NCBI RefSeq assembly: GCF_019947135.1
Contig: NZ_JAGSHT010000004.1
Location: forward strand, 32,003 to 72,314
Origin: Occultella gossypii
Lineage (GTDB): Bacteria; Actinomycetota; Actinomycetes; Actinomycetales; Beutenbergiaceae
DNA: 40,312 bases
Direction: 5' to 3'
Shown here one piece after another: positions 1 to 8,212 of the stretch. The position numbers and the translations under genes were made by a program. Within the stretch, counting starts at the first letter, position 1. Each line of letters begins with the position of its first letter. The notes beneath the pieces are model-generated. The model saw only the letters and a list, made by a program, of their open reading frames with translations. It made no database searches and had not been told where the DNA came from.

Positions 1-1068
1 GTCGGCGCCCGGGAGCCCATCCGCCAGGAACGAGTACGTAGCGAGGAAGTCCGCGTAGTGCTCATCGCCCCCGGTGGCCGACTCGGCCGTGGTCGTGTGC
101 ATCACGTACGGTGTCGCGGAGAGCATCAGCACCCGCGTGGTTCTCTGGAAGTCGGTGTGTTCGAAGGAGAACAGGTGGCTCGCGATGTCGGCGGCGTAGC
201 CCGCCGCGCCCGAGGTATCGCCGTGGAGGATGTCCCGGAACCGCTGGAACTCGTCGAGCACCACCATGTCCGGGCGGAGCAGATACGCGCCGGTCATCGC
301 CAGCGCCTCCCGGAGTTGACCGATCAGGCGGTTGCGTTCGTCTCGGGTGGCTCGGTCAGGTTCGGCGTCACGGGCGTACCTCGCCGCGATCCGGTGCAGT
401 ACGGTATCGAGGTCGTCCAAACCCTCGCGTGCTCGCTCCGAGTTCACCGCATCGACCTGGTTGCCGAAGATCTCCAGCGCCTCGTCCGAGAGGTCACCGC
501 TCCACTCGGCCTGATCCCGGATGCGGGCCTCCGGTGACTCGTGCCAGCCTGGGCCGATACCGCCGGCGAAGATCCGCCAGATGCCACGGCCGCGGACGCG
601 GTGACCGCCCCATAGTTGCTGCAGGGCTCGCAACACGGCGGCCCTCTCGGTCCAGATCCCTCCAGTGCTGCCCAGGTTCAGGGAAGTGCCGGGTGTCAGA
701 GCGATCAGGTTGATCGGCCGGTGCTCGCGAGCCGAGAGTTTGAAGGCCAGAAGCGGAAGCCGTTCCGTTCGGTGCTCCACGGGAACCCCGGTGGGGGCGA
801 GCTTGCGGAGGTTCTGCGCCGCGATCGCACCGTTGGAGCAGATGTAGACGATGTCGACCCGTTGATCGCCGGTGTTCTGGAGGTGCTCGATCGTCCGGGC
901 GATCACCCCACGCGCCACCATCGTCTTGCCCAAGCCAACCTCGTCTGCCACCAGGAACCGCGACGTGGCCTGCGCACCGTCGCCGAAGAGACGCCCGAAC
1001 GCGTAGTCGGCGGTGTCACGTTGGAAGGTACGCAGGCGCGAGAGTTCCTGGTCGACGTCGATCCTCAT
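1..1068 (-). CDS. Superfamily 2 DEAD/DEAH-type helicase, C-terminus cut by window edge
   Basis: The reading frame is open for 356 codons from an ATG at 1068 to the window edge; the C-terminal part, including the second RecA lobe, lies outside. Visible helicase motifs are a Walker A region DEVGLGKT (about residues 42-49), a Walker B box VVLDEFQ (269-275) and motif III LSATP (316-320), with a long insert of about 200 residues between motifs I and II. The start is fixed by an ATGA overlap with the stop of the upstream phospholipase D-like gene (1065-1068), which implies translational coupling. By family it should be an ATP-driven nucleic-acid translocase or remodeller. Its place behind a PLD-like and a DUF6361 gene suggests a defence role, which is inference. 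A SNF2-like repair helicase is the alternative. Confidence 0.9.
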   Translation of the reverse strand, partial: MRIDVDQELSRLRTFQRDTADYAFGRLFGDGAQATSRFLVADEVGLGKTMVARGVIARTIEHLQNTGDQRVDIVYICSNGAIAAQNLRKLAPTGVPVEHRTERLPLLAFKLSAREHRPINLIALTPGTSLNLGSTGGIWTERAAVLRALQQLWGGHRVRGRGIWRIFAGGIGPGWHESPEARIRDQAEWSGDLSDEALEIFGNQVDAVNSERAREGLDDLDTVLHRIAARYARDAEPDRATRDERNRLIGQLREALAMTGAYLLRPDMVVLDEFQRFRDILHGDTSGAAGYAADIASHLFSFEHTDFQRTTRVLMLSATPYVMHTTTAESATGGDEHYADFLATYSFLADGLPGAD

Positions 1069-2831
1069 CGGGCACGCTCCGCCGGCACGAGGACCGAGAT
1101 TGCGTCCCAGAGGTCGACGAGGGATTCGTCGCTCAGTTCCGGGTGGTTTCGCACCACGTCCATCAGACGCCCCACCGCTTGGAGTCGCTCGGGATACCTG
1201 ACCGCCGCCCGCAGCATCATCTCGAGCAGGGGCAGAGTCTCTAGATCGGTGCGTTGCTGCGCTCGGGAGGCACGCTCGAGTTCCTGAGCGATGCCGTCGA
1301 ATTTGTCGTGCGCCTGGTCGGCGAGCAGCATCAGCAGGTACCGCACGAGCCTCGCTGGATTGGAGATCAGGTGCGCCAGCAGGCGGTCCTCGCGGTCGTC
1401 GGGTGCGTTCACCAGGTCGCAGGCGAGCACGAACTCGCTGACCTCGCCATCGAGCCCGATGCGGACGGCGAGGAACGACGTCAGGCCGGTCAGGCCGGTG
1501 CGGCTGGTGAGCGTGAGGTCGGTCCCGCTGATCGTGCTCCACTCGGGGACCGTCACGGGACGGACCTCGAGCGTGGCAGCACCCAACGGGGGGAACGGCT
1601 CGGTCGCTGCGTAGGTGACCGAGTACCAACCATCAGATTCCGGGTCGACCGTCGCCGTCACGCGGACCTTGGCGATCGCGTCCTGGAGGTGCCGCAGCGC
1701 TTCCTCGGCCGGTGTCTGCGCCGGTACCGGTTCGGACCAGGTGTGCGGCAGCAGCATCTGGCGCAGGGTGGGTGCCTTCTCGTCCAGCCAGGTGCGGACG
1801 CCGACCTTGTAGGTGGGACCGACCATCTCCAGAAGCACCTCGGTGTTCTGACCGAACGCGGCGCCGGTGGCGTTCGCGCTGCCCGCGAACACGTGCGTCC
1901 GACTGCCGGGGACATCGTGCACGAAGACCTTCGCGTGCAGATCCGTGAGGACCTGTTCGCCGGAGTCGTCCACGAGGTTCGGGTTGATCACGAACGCCGG
2001 CGGGCGCCGCGTCTCGTCCCTGCCGTCGAATGCCCGGTCGAGTTCGTCTGCGCGAGAGACGATGCTGAGTTCCCGAGTGCTCTTCTCGACGCGACTGACG
2101 TACCCGGGGGACAGGAAGGGTGCCATCACCAGCGCGCGGTTCGAACTCTCGGGGAACGGCCAGGCGCCCGCGTCGGTGTCCCGGAACCCGATCGGGTGCA
2201 GTCGTAGCGTGTCGAAACCGGACGGGGCCCCGAACCGCGCCGCAGCGACGGACTCGGCGAGGCCTCGGAGGTTCTCGGCACGCTCCGGCGTCAGGCGGGC
2301 TGTCGAAGGCAGGTCCATCAGGTCGTGCAGGAGCTCAGCGACCTGGGGGAGTGGTTGCCCCTCGTCGGACTGTTCCAGGCAGACCATCGTGTCCCACGAG
2401 CGGTCGAAGGTGAGGTTCCGGGAGGCGACGAGCACGCGGTGCGTACGTACGCCGTCGTCCGTGGTGAACCGGATCAACCACAGCTTGGGATGGAAGGCCC
2501 CACCACGCGGCGCCGAGACAGGGACCACCGATCCTTCGAGGAACCCGAGCACGCCGGAGACGGCGTTCCTCGGTACGGCGATGCGCGCCGCGTCGGCGAA
2601 CAGGGTGATGCTGCGGGCGTGGCGACGCAGCGCCTCCAGCAGCGCCAAGGGCGTCTGTTCCTGCGCCGTCCCGGCTTCTTCCGTAGTGGCGCTCAGGGCG
2701 AATGCGGTGGGCACCGCGAGCAGTGCCGCGAGATCGAGCGTGTAGGAGGTGCCGACCGCGACGTCGAGTCGGTACCCGGCTGGTGGTGTGAGCGACTCAA
2801 GCAGGGTCACACCGGTCTCAGGACTGAGCAT
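1065..2831 (-). CDS. Phospholipase D-like (HKD) protein of the helicase module
   Basis: A 588-residue protein with two HKD-type motifs. The first is HPK at residues 114-116, followed by ASRNLT. The second is a complete HAKVFVHD (299-306), followed by GSANAT (317-322). Two such motifs in one chain form a single active site in the PLD superfamily, which includes lipases and many nucleases. There is no signal peptide or membrane segment, so a cytoplasmic nuclease is more likely than a lipase (inference). The C-terminal 200 or so residues are helical and without a recognised domain. It overlaps DUF6361 by 14 nt at its start and the helicase by 4 nt at its end, so the three are almost certainly one transcript and coupled in translation. 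The helicase-plus-PLD pairing recalls DISARM (DrmA and DrmC), but no DrmB-like or methylase gene is seen here. Confidence 0.85.
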   Translation of the reverse strand: MLSPETGVTLLESLTPPAGYRLDVAVGTSYTLDLAALLAVPTAFALSATTEEAGTAQEQTPLALLEALRRHARSITLFADAARIAVPRNAVSGVLGFLEGSVVPVSAPRGGAFHPKLWLIRFTTDDGVRTHRVLVASRNLTFDRSWDTMVCLEQSDEGQPLPQVAELLHDLMDLPSTARLTPERAENLRGLAESVAAARFGAPSGFDTLRLHPIGFRDTDAGAWPFPESSNRALVMAPFLSPGYVSRVEKSTRELSIVSRADELDRAFDGRDETRRPPAFVINPNLVDDSGEQVLTDLHAKVFVHDVPGSRTHVFAGSANATGAAFGQNTEVLLEMVGPTYKVGVRTWLDEKAPTLRQMLLPHTWSEPVPAQTPAEEALRHLQDAIAKVRVTATVDPESDGWYSVTYAATEPFPPLGAATLEVRPVTVPEWSTISGTDLTLTSRTGLTGLTSFLAVRIGLDGEVSEFVLACDLVNAPDDREDRLLAHLISNPARLVRYLLMLLADQAHDKFDGIAQELERASRAQQRTDLETLPLLEMMLRAAVRYPERLQAVGRLMDVVRNHPELSDESLVDLWDAISVLVPAERAR

Positions 2832-4077
2832 CGGTCACCTCCAAGGCTGCCACGCAGTCTCTGATGTGTGCGGAGGCGACTCCCCAACGGAAGTCCAGCC
2901 GATCCGCACCGACGAGCTCCCCGTTCCAGGCGAGCAGCGGGGAAGGATTCGTCAACCGCGCGGACGACTTCTTCAGCGTCGCTTCCCGCATTCGGATGAC
3001 ATGGCCGAGCGTCTCGTCGGTGAGGGCTTCGACCGGGTCGCGTACCGCACGGGTGGACCACGTGGTGACGAACTCTCGCATCGCGGTTCCGATCCGCGCA
3101 CCCTGGTCTGACAGCGTCTCGAACATCACCGGGAGCCGATCGAGCCAATGTTCGACGGCGTCGCTCTCGTCGTGCATCTCGTTGGTCCAGTCGGCGAGTC
3201 GAGCCTCGAGCAGGTCGCGGTTGGCTGGCGTCTCGCCGGTTCGAGCTGCTCTCGCTTCGAACAGCAGACTCAGGTAGCGCAGACGTGCGCCCTGGATGAC
3301 GAGTGAGAAGCCCCAGGCGAGGTCGACCAGGTCGCGAAGGTAGGGCGATAGGACCACCCGATCGACCTGCCAGGGATAGTCCGCCTCGGCCTGCACGGGC
3401 TCTCGTGCGATGCGGGCGAGGAGAGTGGGTTCGGCCTCGGCGTCGAGGCCGCTGGACGGAACGCGGGTCTGGGCCATCTTCGCGAGGAGGTATTCGGCCT
3501 CGTCGGCCGTCGGGAACACGGACAATGGTTCTTCGGGAAAGCCGTCCGGCGGTGTCGGCAGGGTGTCCCAGACCAGGTACGGGGTGGCCTGCCCGTCATC
3601 GGTCCGACGAGTCTGCCGGTGTTGCAGGACGACGTCGCGAGCATCCCCGCGGGTCAGGCGATCGGCGAGCCTGATCTTCCACGCCGCGGTGCCGCTCCAG
3701 TAGATCGTGGACGGCAGTTGTTGGATGTTCGCTCCGCGGTTGCGGCCGATGATGCCGACGGTTTCCAGGCTGTTGCCGGCCTTGAGCGCGTCGATCGTGG
3801 CGACCTCGGTGTCCCTGAGCCAGCGGTCGTACTGATCGCGCGAACGGGGGCCGCGGGCCGCGACGTGCTGCATCGCCCACGGCACCAGGAGGAAGTATCG
3901 AACGCGGGTGTGCAGGGTGGAAGTGCCCGGAAAGAAGAGGTTCGCGAACCCGTCCCTGATGGTGCCGATCCCGAGCGAGTCGAGCGTGGTCGGTTCCTCC
4001 AGGGCTCGGACTAGTTCGCGGGCTCGGCGGGACTGCTCGGCGTCGAACTGCAGCCAGGTGAAGGTGGATGTGCTCAT
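2818..4077 (-). CDS. DUF6361 family protein, first gene of the PLD-helicase module
   Basis: A 419-residue protein. The N-terminal segment (FTWLQF, then LGIGTIRDGFANLFFPGTST, then RVRYFLLVPW) is what I recognise from DUF6361, a family of unknown function. No catalytic motif, signal peptide or membrane helix is apparent. The frame is open further upstream, but the start is placed at ATG 4077 because the family-typical sequence begins there and a purine-rich GAGGAAGAAG ribosome site precedes it; upstream codons read as low-complexity Arg/Ser/Pro. The 274 nt between this gene and the lyase upstream (4078-4351) hold no convincing gene, and I could not pick out a clear promoter there. Its consistent position with a PLD-like protein and a helicase suggests a sensor or structural subunit, which is inference. 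Confidence 0.75.
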   Translation of the reverse strand: MSTSTFTWLQFDAEQSRRARELVRALEEPTTLDSLGIGTIRDGFANLFFPGTSTLHTRVRYFLLVPWAMQHVAARGPRSRDQYDRWLRDTEVATIDALKAGNSLETVGIIGRNRGANIQQLPSTIYWSGTAAWKIRLADRLTRGDARDVVLQHRQTRRTDDGQATPYLVWDTLPTPPDGFPEEPLSVFPTADEAEYLLAKMAQTRVPSSGLDAEAEPTLLARIAREPVQAEADYPWQVDRVVLSPYLRDLVDLAWGFSLVIQGARLRYLSLLFEARAARTGETPANRDLLEARLADWTNEMHDESDAVEHWLDRLPVMFETLSDQGARIGTAMREFVTTWSTRAVRDPVEALTDETLGHVIRMREATLKKSSARLTNPSPLLAWNGELVGADRLDFRWGVASAHIRDCVAALEVTDAQS

Positions 4078-4351
4078 GGCTGCGGGTGACTTCTTCCTCT
4101 GTCCGGGATGGCAGTACCGATCCTGGCAGTCGGGACCGACACGCGCTCGGCTTCGGAGCAGGTCACACGCGCACCCTCCCGGCTTCGAGGAAGTACTGCG
4201 CTCGGATCGACGGAGGCTCCTAGTCGTACTGGTTCTCCACGGTTGTGGTGATGGGTGCGGGCACGGCCTGCAACCTACCCACCCTACGATCGCGTTCCTC
4301 GGGTTCGGCTCGACACGGATCGCCATCGCGGCGGGTGTCGCCGGGATCGCG

Positions 4352-7300
4352 TCACTCCAGAAGGCGCCACGGCCCGTTGGGGTTTCCCGGCTGTTCGTTC
4401 CGTGTCCACCACGTCGCCTCGTAGCGGTGCCCTTGGTGCTCCACCACGTCGCCGGCTATGAAGATCCTCGTCGACGTCCAGAGCGCGGTGCCGTCGCTCG
4501 TCGTTGCGACCTCCTGCCATGGGCCGTACGCGTCGCCCGGCTGCTGGTTCTGCGTCCACCAGGATGCCACCCACGTGCTGTCGCCGGAGGCGACCAGGTC
4601 GCCCTGTGCGTACTGCGTCCGGGCGTCCCAGGCCGGCGGCGCCGGCACGGCGTCGGATACCGCTGAGTCGCAGGACTGCTCGACGGTGAGGTTCTCGAAA
4701 GTGCTCGCCGTGGAGGCGTACAACCCGACCCCGCCGCTGCGGACCACGGTGTCCCTCGCTTCCGCGACCTCGACGCCGTTCAGGGTCGCGACGATGTGAT
4801 CGCCCTGGATCGTTGCCCCCAGTTGGACGGGACCGGTCAGAGGGTCGCTGATGGGCACCGACGCGAGCGTGACCGGACCGGACCGGTGTGCCTCGCGAAT
4901 GATGCCGAGGTACTGGCTTCCACGGCTTGTTCGGCCGAGGTGGATCCGGTACCCGTAGGAGTCCGAGGTGTCGCGCAGCGAGATGCCAGCGCTGCCGGTG
5001 TCTCCAGTGATCGTGACGGTGGCCTCCGCGACGTAGTCGCATTGCAGTGAGAAGCGCGGGGGCAGTGTCGAGCTGGCCAGCACGTGGGCCCAGCCGTCGA
5101 CGGGAGTCAGGTTCAACCGGTCCGAGGTCACGGACACCTCACCCGCGATTCCCTGCCAGTTGGCCTGATCGAGCCCCTCGCTGATCGAGATGTTGTCGAA
5201 CGTGGCCGCACGGCGATGTGTGTACGCGGCAGCCCCACCCGACGGCAGCTGGGAGTCGTCCGCGGAGATCGACGTGTCGCCGACCGTGGCGACCAATTGG
5301 CTCCCGATGGCGGACACGGTCATCGTGTACGGGTCTGCGGAACCGAGCGGCAGGGCGGACTCCGCGAGCGTTGTGGATGTCCCGTTGTAGACCTTGACGA
5401 GCTGCAGGGTCACGCCGGCCGAGGAGGTGAGGACATTGGCCCGGTAGTAGTTGCTCGAGTCGTGGTAGCGGAAGACGAGACCGGTGCGAGCGGTCCTCTG
5501 GCCACTCGTGCCAGGGGCGATCTCGGCCGTGATGATCGCGTCGTTCGGGACCTCCTGCTGCGCGGCGAACGACTGCAGGTCCGCAGTCGAGGACTGTGCC
5601 AGCGCACCGGACTCGCCGTCCGGCGCCCAGGCGCCCTCGACCGGCGTCCAGCCTTCGAGGGAGCCGTCGAAGGCATAGACGGTGCTGTCGAGACTGGCGT
5701 CGGCGAACTCCTCGGTCAGGACCGGGCTCACGGCCGAGGTCTCCTCGGTCGTGACGGTGACCTGGTCGCCGTCCCGGGTGAACGCCGCCGGGCTACCGTT
5801 CACCATCACGACGCCCGCGTCCGGAGCGTTGATGGTGATCGTTCCCGTGTACGGATCACCGATCGAGATCTGTGCCGTGGCGCCGAGCAATTCCACGCTC
5901 ACGTCGGAGACGACCCCGGAGGCGGTGAGGACGGCATCACGACCATCGAGCAACTGAGATCCCCTGGTCAGGGCGTACCTCGTGAGCTCACCGTCCTGGC
6001 TGCGCTCGAGATAGGCGGTCTCGGCGTCGGTCTCGGCTTCGCCGAACGCTCGCGTTGAGGGCACGTCTTCACGCGAGAGGTAGAAGCGCCCGACGGCGTC
6101 CGGCAGGTCGATCTGCATGGCGGTAGCCGTCGAGTGGGTTACGCCGGGCAGATCGATGCGGGTCGCCGTCGTCGCGGGCGCCGGACCGGCCGCGCCGGGG
6201 ACCACGACGGTGTCCAGCCCGGTCGCGCCGCTGGTGGACCAGTCATAGGACAGGAAGTCGACGTCCGTGAGCACCTCCTCACCCACGCTCACGGCGCCGT
6301 CGTCGTGGACGGTCGGGACGAGGTCGACGCCCTCCGGCGTCACCGGCACGAGTTGCACGCCGGCAACGGGATGGGACCCGGGCACGGTGTCGAACCCGAT
6401 CGTGGCGACGTTGGTGCTCGGGTCGACCGCGACCGGGTCACCGGGGAAGTGCCACAACTGCCGATAGTCGTGCGCCGCGGTGTCACCCGTCAGGCTGTCG
6501 GAGACCACCCAGAACCCAGGCTTGACGAAGTAGACGACCCGATCGTGGACGACCGGCTGGTAGCCGAACGCCTCACCCTGGTAGATGTCGAGGCCTTCGT
6601 TCGTCCGCCACAGCGACATGCTGCGGGTGGCGCCGGCGGCCTGCGGGACGCCGTCGACCTCGACCGTGTTGTGCGCCTCGGTCGTGTATCGCATCCATTC
6701 GTTCGTCGGCGTCGGGCTGTAGTCCCCGACTCCTGGATCGACGATCAGCGGACGACCGTACGCCGCCATCACCAGGCTGAGGTCATCCGGGTGCCGGTGC
6801 GAGCGGGTGTAACTGGAGTTCTGGTTGTTGATCAGCATGTACTGGGCGTCGGCGTCCCATCCGGAGCGCTGGACTGCGAAGCTGATCGGGAACAGCGTGG
6901 ACGGCAGCGTTGGCACGGTCCCCTCGGTCCGACCGGAGGCGACCCAGGCGAAGTCGGACCAGGAGTTGCGCTCAGCGGCCCTCCGGATCGTGCCGATACC
7001 CGCGTCGATATTCGGGGAGTCACCGATCAGGGCGGGCTCGAGATTCGGCTGCCGGGTCGCGAACAGGGAGTCCGCGATCCAGTCCGACCACCGCGGGATC
7101 GGAGCTGGAAGCGTTCGCCCGTTGGCATGCGCCACCTCGAGCAGAGTGTTGAGCAGGTCCGCGACGTACGCCTGATAGTTGAATGCCGGTTCCCGGTATA
7201 CGCCGTCGCCTTTGATGTAGGCGTGCATGAACCGCTCGACGGAGCGTACGGCGAACCACTCCCACGAATACGATGCCGAGAGTTCGGGAAGATAGATCGC

Positions 7301-8062
7301 CGTCAGGTAGATGGAGCGGGCCATCGACAGGTACCAGTTGTTTCCGACATGGCGCTGCAGTGCGTCCACGAGATGATCCGTCGTCGCGTGCACACCTATT
7401 AGGTACGCAGTGAGATCGCTCGCCTCGATGGTCGGCTCCGCCCGGAACACCGCGAATGCCGCGACGAGCTGTGACAGCCGCTTCGCGCCGGAGAGGTTGC
7501 GGTTCGTCGCCCAGGTCGGATTGTCAGCGAAGAAGTCCAGTGAGATGTCCATCCAGGCGGCCGCATAGGTCGACCGGAGCTGCGGGTCATCCTCGTTCTG
7601 GTAGGCGCGCGTCAACTTCCCCATGAACGAGAGATCGCTCATCAGGACCTGCGCGCCACCCGGGGAAGCTTCGGTCCCGCCCCAGAGGTCCTGCCAGTCG
7701 ACGTCGATCCTTTGCTCCGCGTGGTTGTAGAAGTCTCGGGTCTCGGCGCCGAACCGGAAGGTGCCCGCCGCGAGCTCATCGGCAGTAGCGTCCCCGATCC
7801 CCGACCCTGAGACCGGAAGCTCGATGCCGGTGCGGTTCGCAAAGTGCAGCTGGAGCTCATCGGCAGCCCCTGCCTCATCGCCGGCGGCGAGGTGTGCCGC
7901 TACCGGTGCGAGTTCCGGGCGGGTCAGGTCGAGCAGTTCGCCGAGATCCGACGTCTCGTCCGCGGCGGCCGGCGCCGACGGTAGGCCTGTCGCGACCATA
8001 GCCAGCGCGAGTGCCGCCGCCATTGTGTGGAACCGACGGGTCGAAGTCCTTGAGGAGATCAA
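4352..8062 (-). CDS. Secreted heparinase II/III-type polysaccharide lyase with tandem CBM5/12-like C-terminus
   Basis: A 1236-residue exported enzyme. The N-terminus has an Arg-rich region and hydrophobic core with a probable cleavage after PAAA (about residue 34). An alpha-toroid follows (about 40-380). It contains NNWYLSMAR near 241, matching the Asn charge neutraliser, and EPAFNYQAY near 291-299, matching the catalytic Tyr of heparinase-like lyases. A beta-sandwich then carries SHRHPDDLSLVMAAYGRPLIVDPG (from 421), the conserved His/Asp segment. Residues about 760-1135 look like two jelly-roll (LamG/DUF1080-like) units. The last ~95 residues hold two similar modules with GDxV, W/Y-xAxWWTxNxQPG and GPW signatures, as in CBM5/12. 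The predicted reaction is beta-elimination of a uronate-containing glycan outside the cell. The start is TTG at 8062, preceded by an AAGGA site and needed to give the basic n-region. The natural substrate cannot be read from sequence. Confidence 0.88.
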   Translation of the reverse strand: MISSRTSTRRFHTMAAALALAMVATGLPSAPAAADETSDLGELLDLTRPELAPVAAHLAAGDEAGAADELQLHFANRTGIELPVSGSGIGDATADELAAGTFRFGAETRDFYNHAEQRIDVDWQDLWGGTEASPGGAQVLMSDLSFMGKLTRAYQNEDDPQLRSTYAAAWMDISLDFFADNPTWATNRNLSGAKRLSQLVAAFAVFRAEPTIEASDLTAYLIGVHATTDHLVDALQRHVGNNWYLSMARSIYLTAIYLPELSASYSWEWFAVRSVERFMHAYIKGDGVYREPAFNYQAYVADLLNTLLEVAHANGRTLPAPIPRWSDWIADSLFATRQPNLEPALIGDSPNIDAGIGTIRRAAERNSWSDFAWVASGRTEGTVPTLPSTLFPISFAVQRSGWDADAQYMLINNQNSSYTRSHRHPDDLSLVMAAYGRPLIVDPGVGDYSPTPTNEWMRYTTEAHNTVEVDGVPQAAGATRSMSLWRTNEGLDIYQGEAFGYQPVVHDRVVYFVKPGFWVVSDSLTGDTAAHDYRQLWHFPGDPVAVDPSTNVATIGFDTVPGSHPVAGVQLVPVTPEGVDLVPTVHDDGAVSVGEEVLTDVDFLSYDWSTSGATGLDTVVVPGAAGPAPATTATRIDLPGVTHSTATAMQIDLPDAVGRFYLSREDVPSTRAFGEAETDAETAYLERSQDGELTRYALTRGSQLLDGRDAVLTASGVVSDVSVELLGATAQISIGDPYTGTITINAPDAGVVMVNGSPAAFTRDGDQVTVTTEETSAVSPVLTEEFADASLDSTVYAFDGSLEGWTPVEGAWAPDGESGALAQSSTADLQSFAAQQEVPNDAIITAEIAPGTSGQRTARTGLVFRYHDSSNYYRANVLTSSAGVTLQLVKVYNGTSTTLAESALPLGSADPYTMTVSAIGSQLVATVGDTSISADDSQLPSGGAAAYTHRRAATFDNISISEGLDQANWQGIAGEVSVTSDRLNLTPVDGWAHVLASSTLPPRFSLQCDYVAEATVTITGDTGSAGISLRDTSDSYGYRIHLGRTSRGSQYLGIIREAHRSGPVTLASVPISDPLTGPVQLGATIQGDHIVATLNGVEVAEARDTVVRSGGVGLYASTASTFENLTVEQSCDSAVSDAVPAPPAWDARTQYAQGDLVASGDSTWVASWWTQNQQPGDAYGPWQEVATTSDGTALWTSTRIFIAGDVVEHQGHRYEATWWTRNEQPGNPNGPWRLLE

Positions 8063-8110
8063 CGGTGATCCTTCCGCTATACGACGGGCGGCGTAGCCTC
8101 CGTCCCACGA

Positions 8111-8128
8111 TGACGCATCGTTGCGTCA
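8111..8128. promoter_or_regulatory. LacI-type operator upstream of the heparinase-like lyase
   Basis: TGACGCATCGTTGCGTCA is an 18-bp inverted repeat with perfect 7-bp arms around a centre containing CG, the usual layout of LacI-family sites. It lies 49 bp upstream of the lyase start and directly abuts the predicted -10 box, where a bound repressor would block initiation. The adjacent LacI-family regulator (8213-9217) is the obvious candidate partner. Confidence 0.6.
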
Positions 8129-8157
8129 CGGTAGGGGATGGCGTTGTCGCGGGTCAA
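8128..8157 (-). promoter_or_regulatory. Predicted promoter of the lyase gene
   Basis: Read leftward, TTGACC (8157-8152) is followed after 18 nt by TACCGT (8133-8128), which fits sigma-70-type -35 and -10 boxes. The start point would fall inside the palindromic operator at 8111-8128. It lies between the LacI gene's stop and the lyase start, so the lyase is probably transcribed separately from the genes upstream. Confidence 0.45.
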
Positions 8158-8212
8158 GGCCCGCGAACCGGAGGGTGCAACCTGTGCGCTGGCGTGGTCG
8201 AAGGTTCGGCGG

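Noticed and set aside
1-4077. DISARM or a restriction-modification system
   Set aside because: No DrmB (DUF1998) or methyltransferase is visible among the genes present; only the helicase/PLD pairing is shared.
4078-4326. N-terminal extension of the DUF6361 frame
   Set aside because: The translated extension is Arg/Ser/Pro-rich with no similarity; the ATG at 4077 has a ribosome site and the family-typical start.
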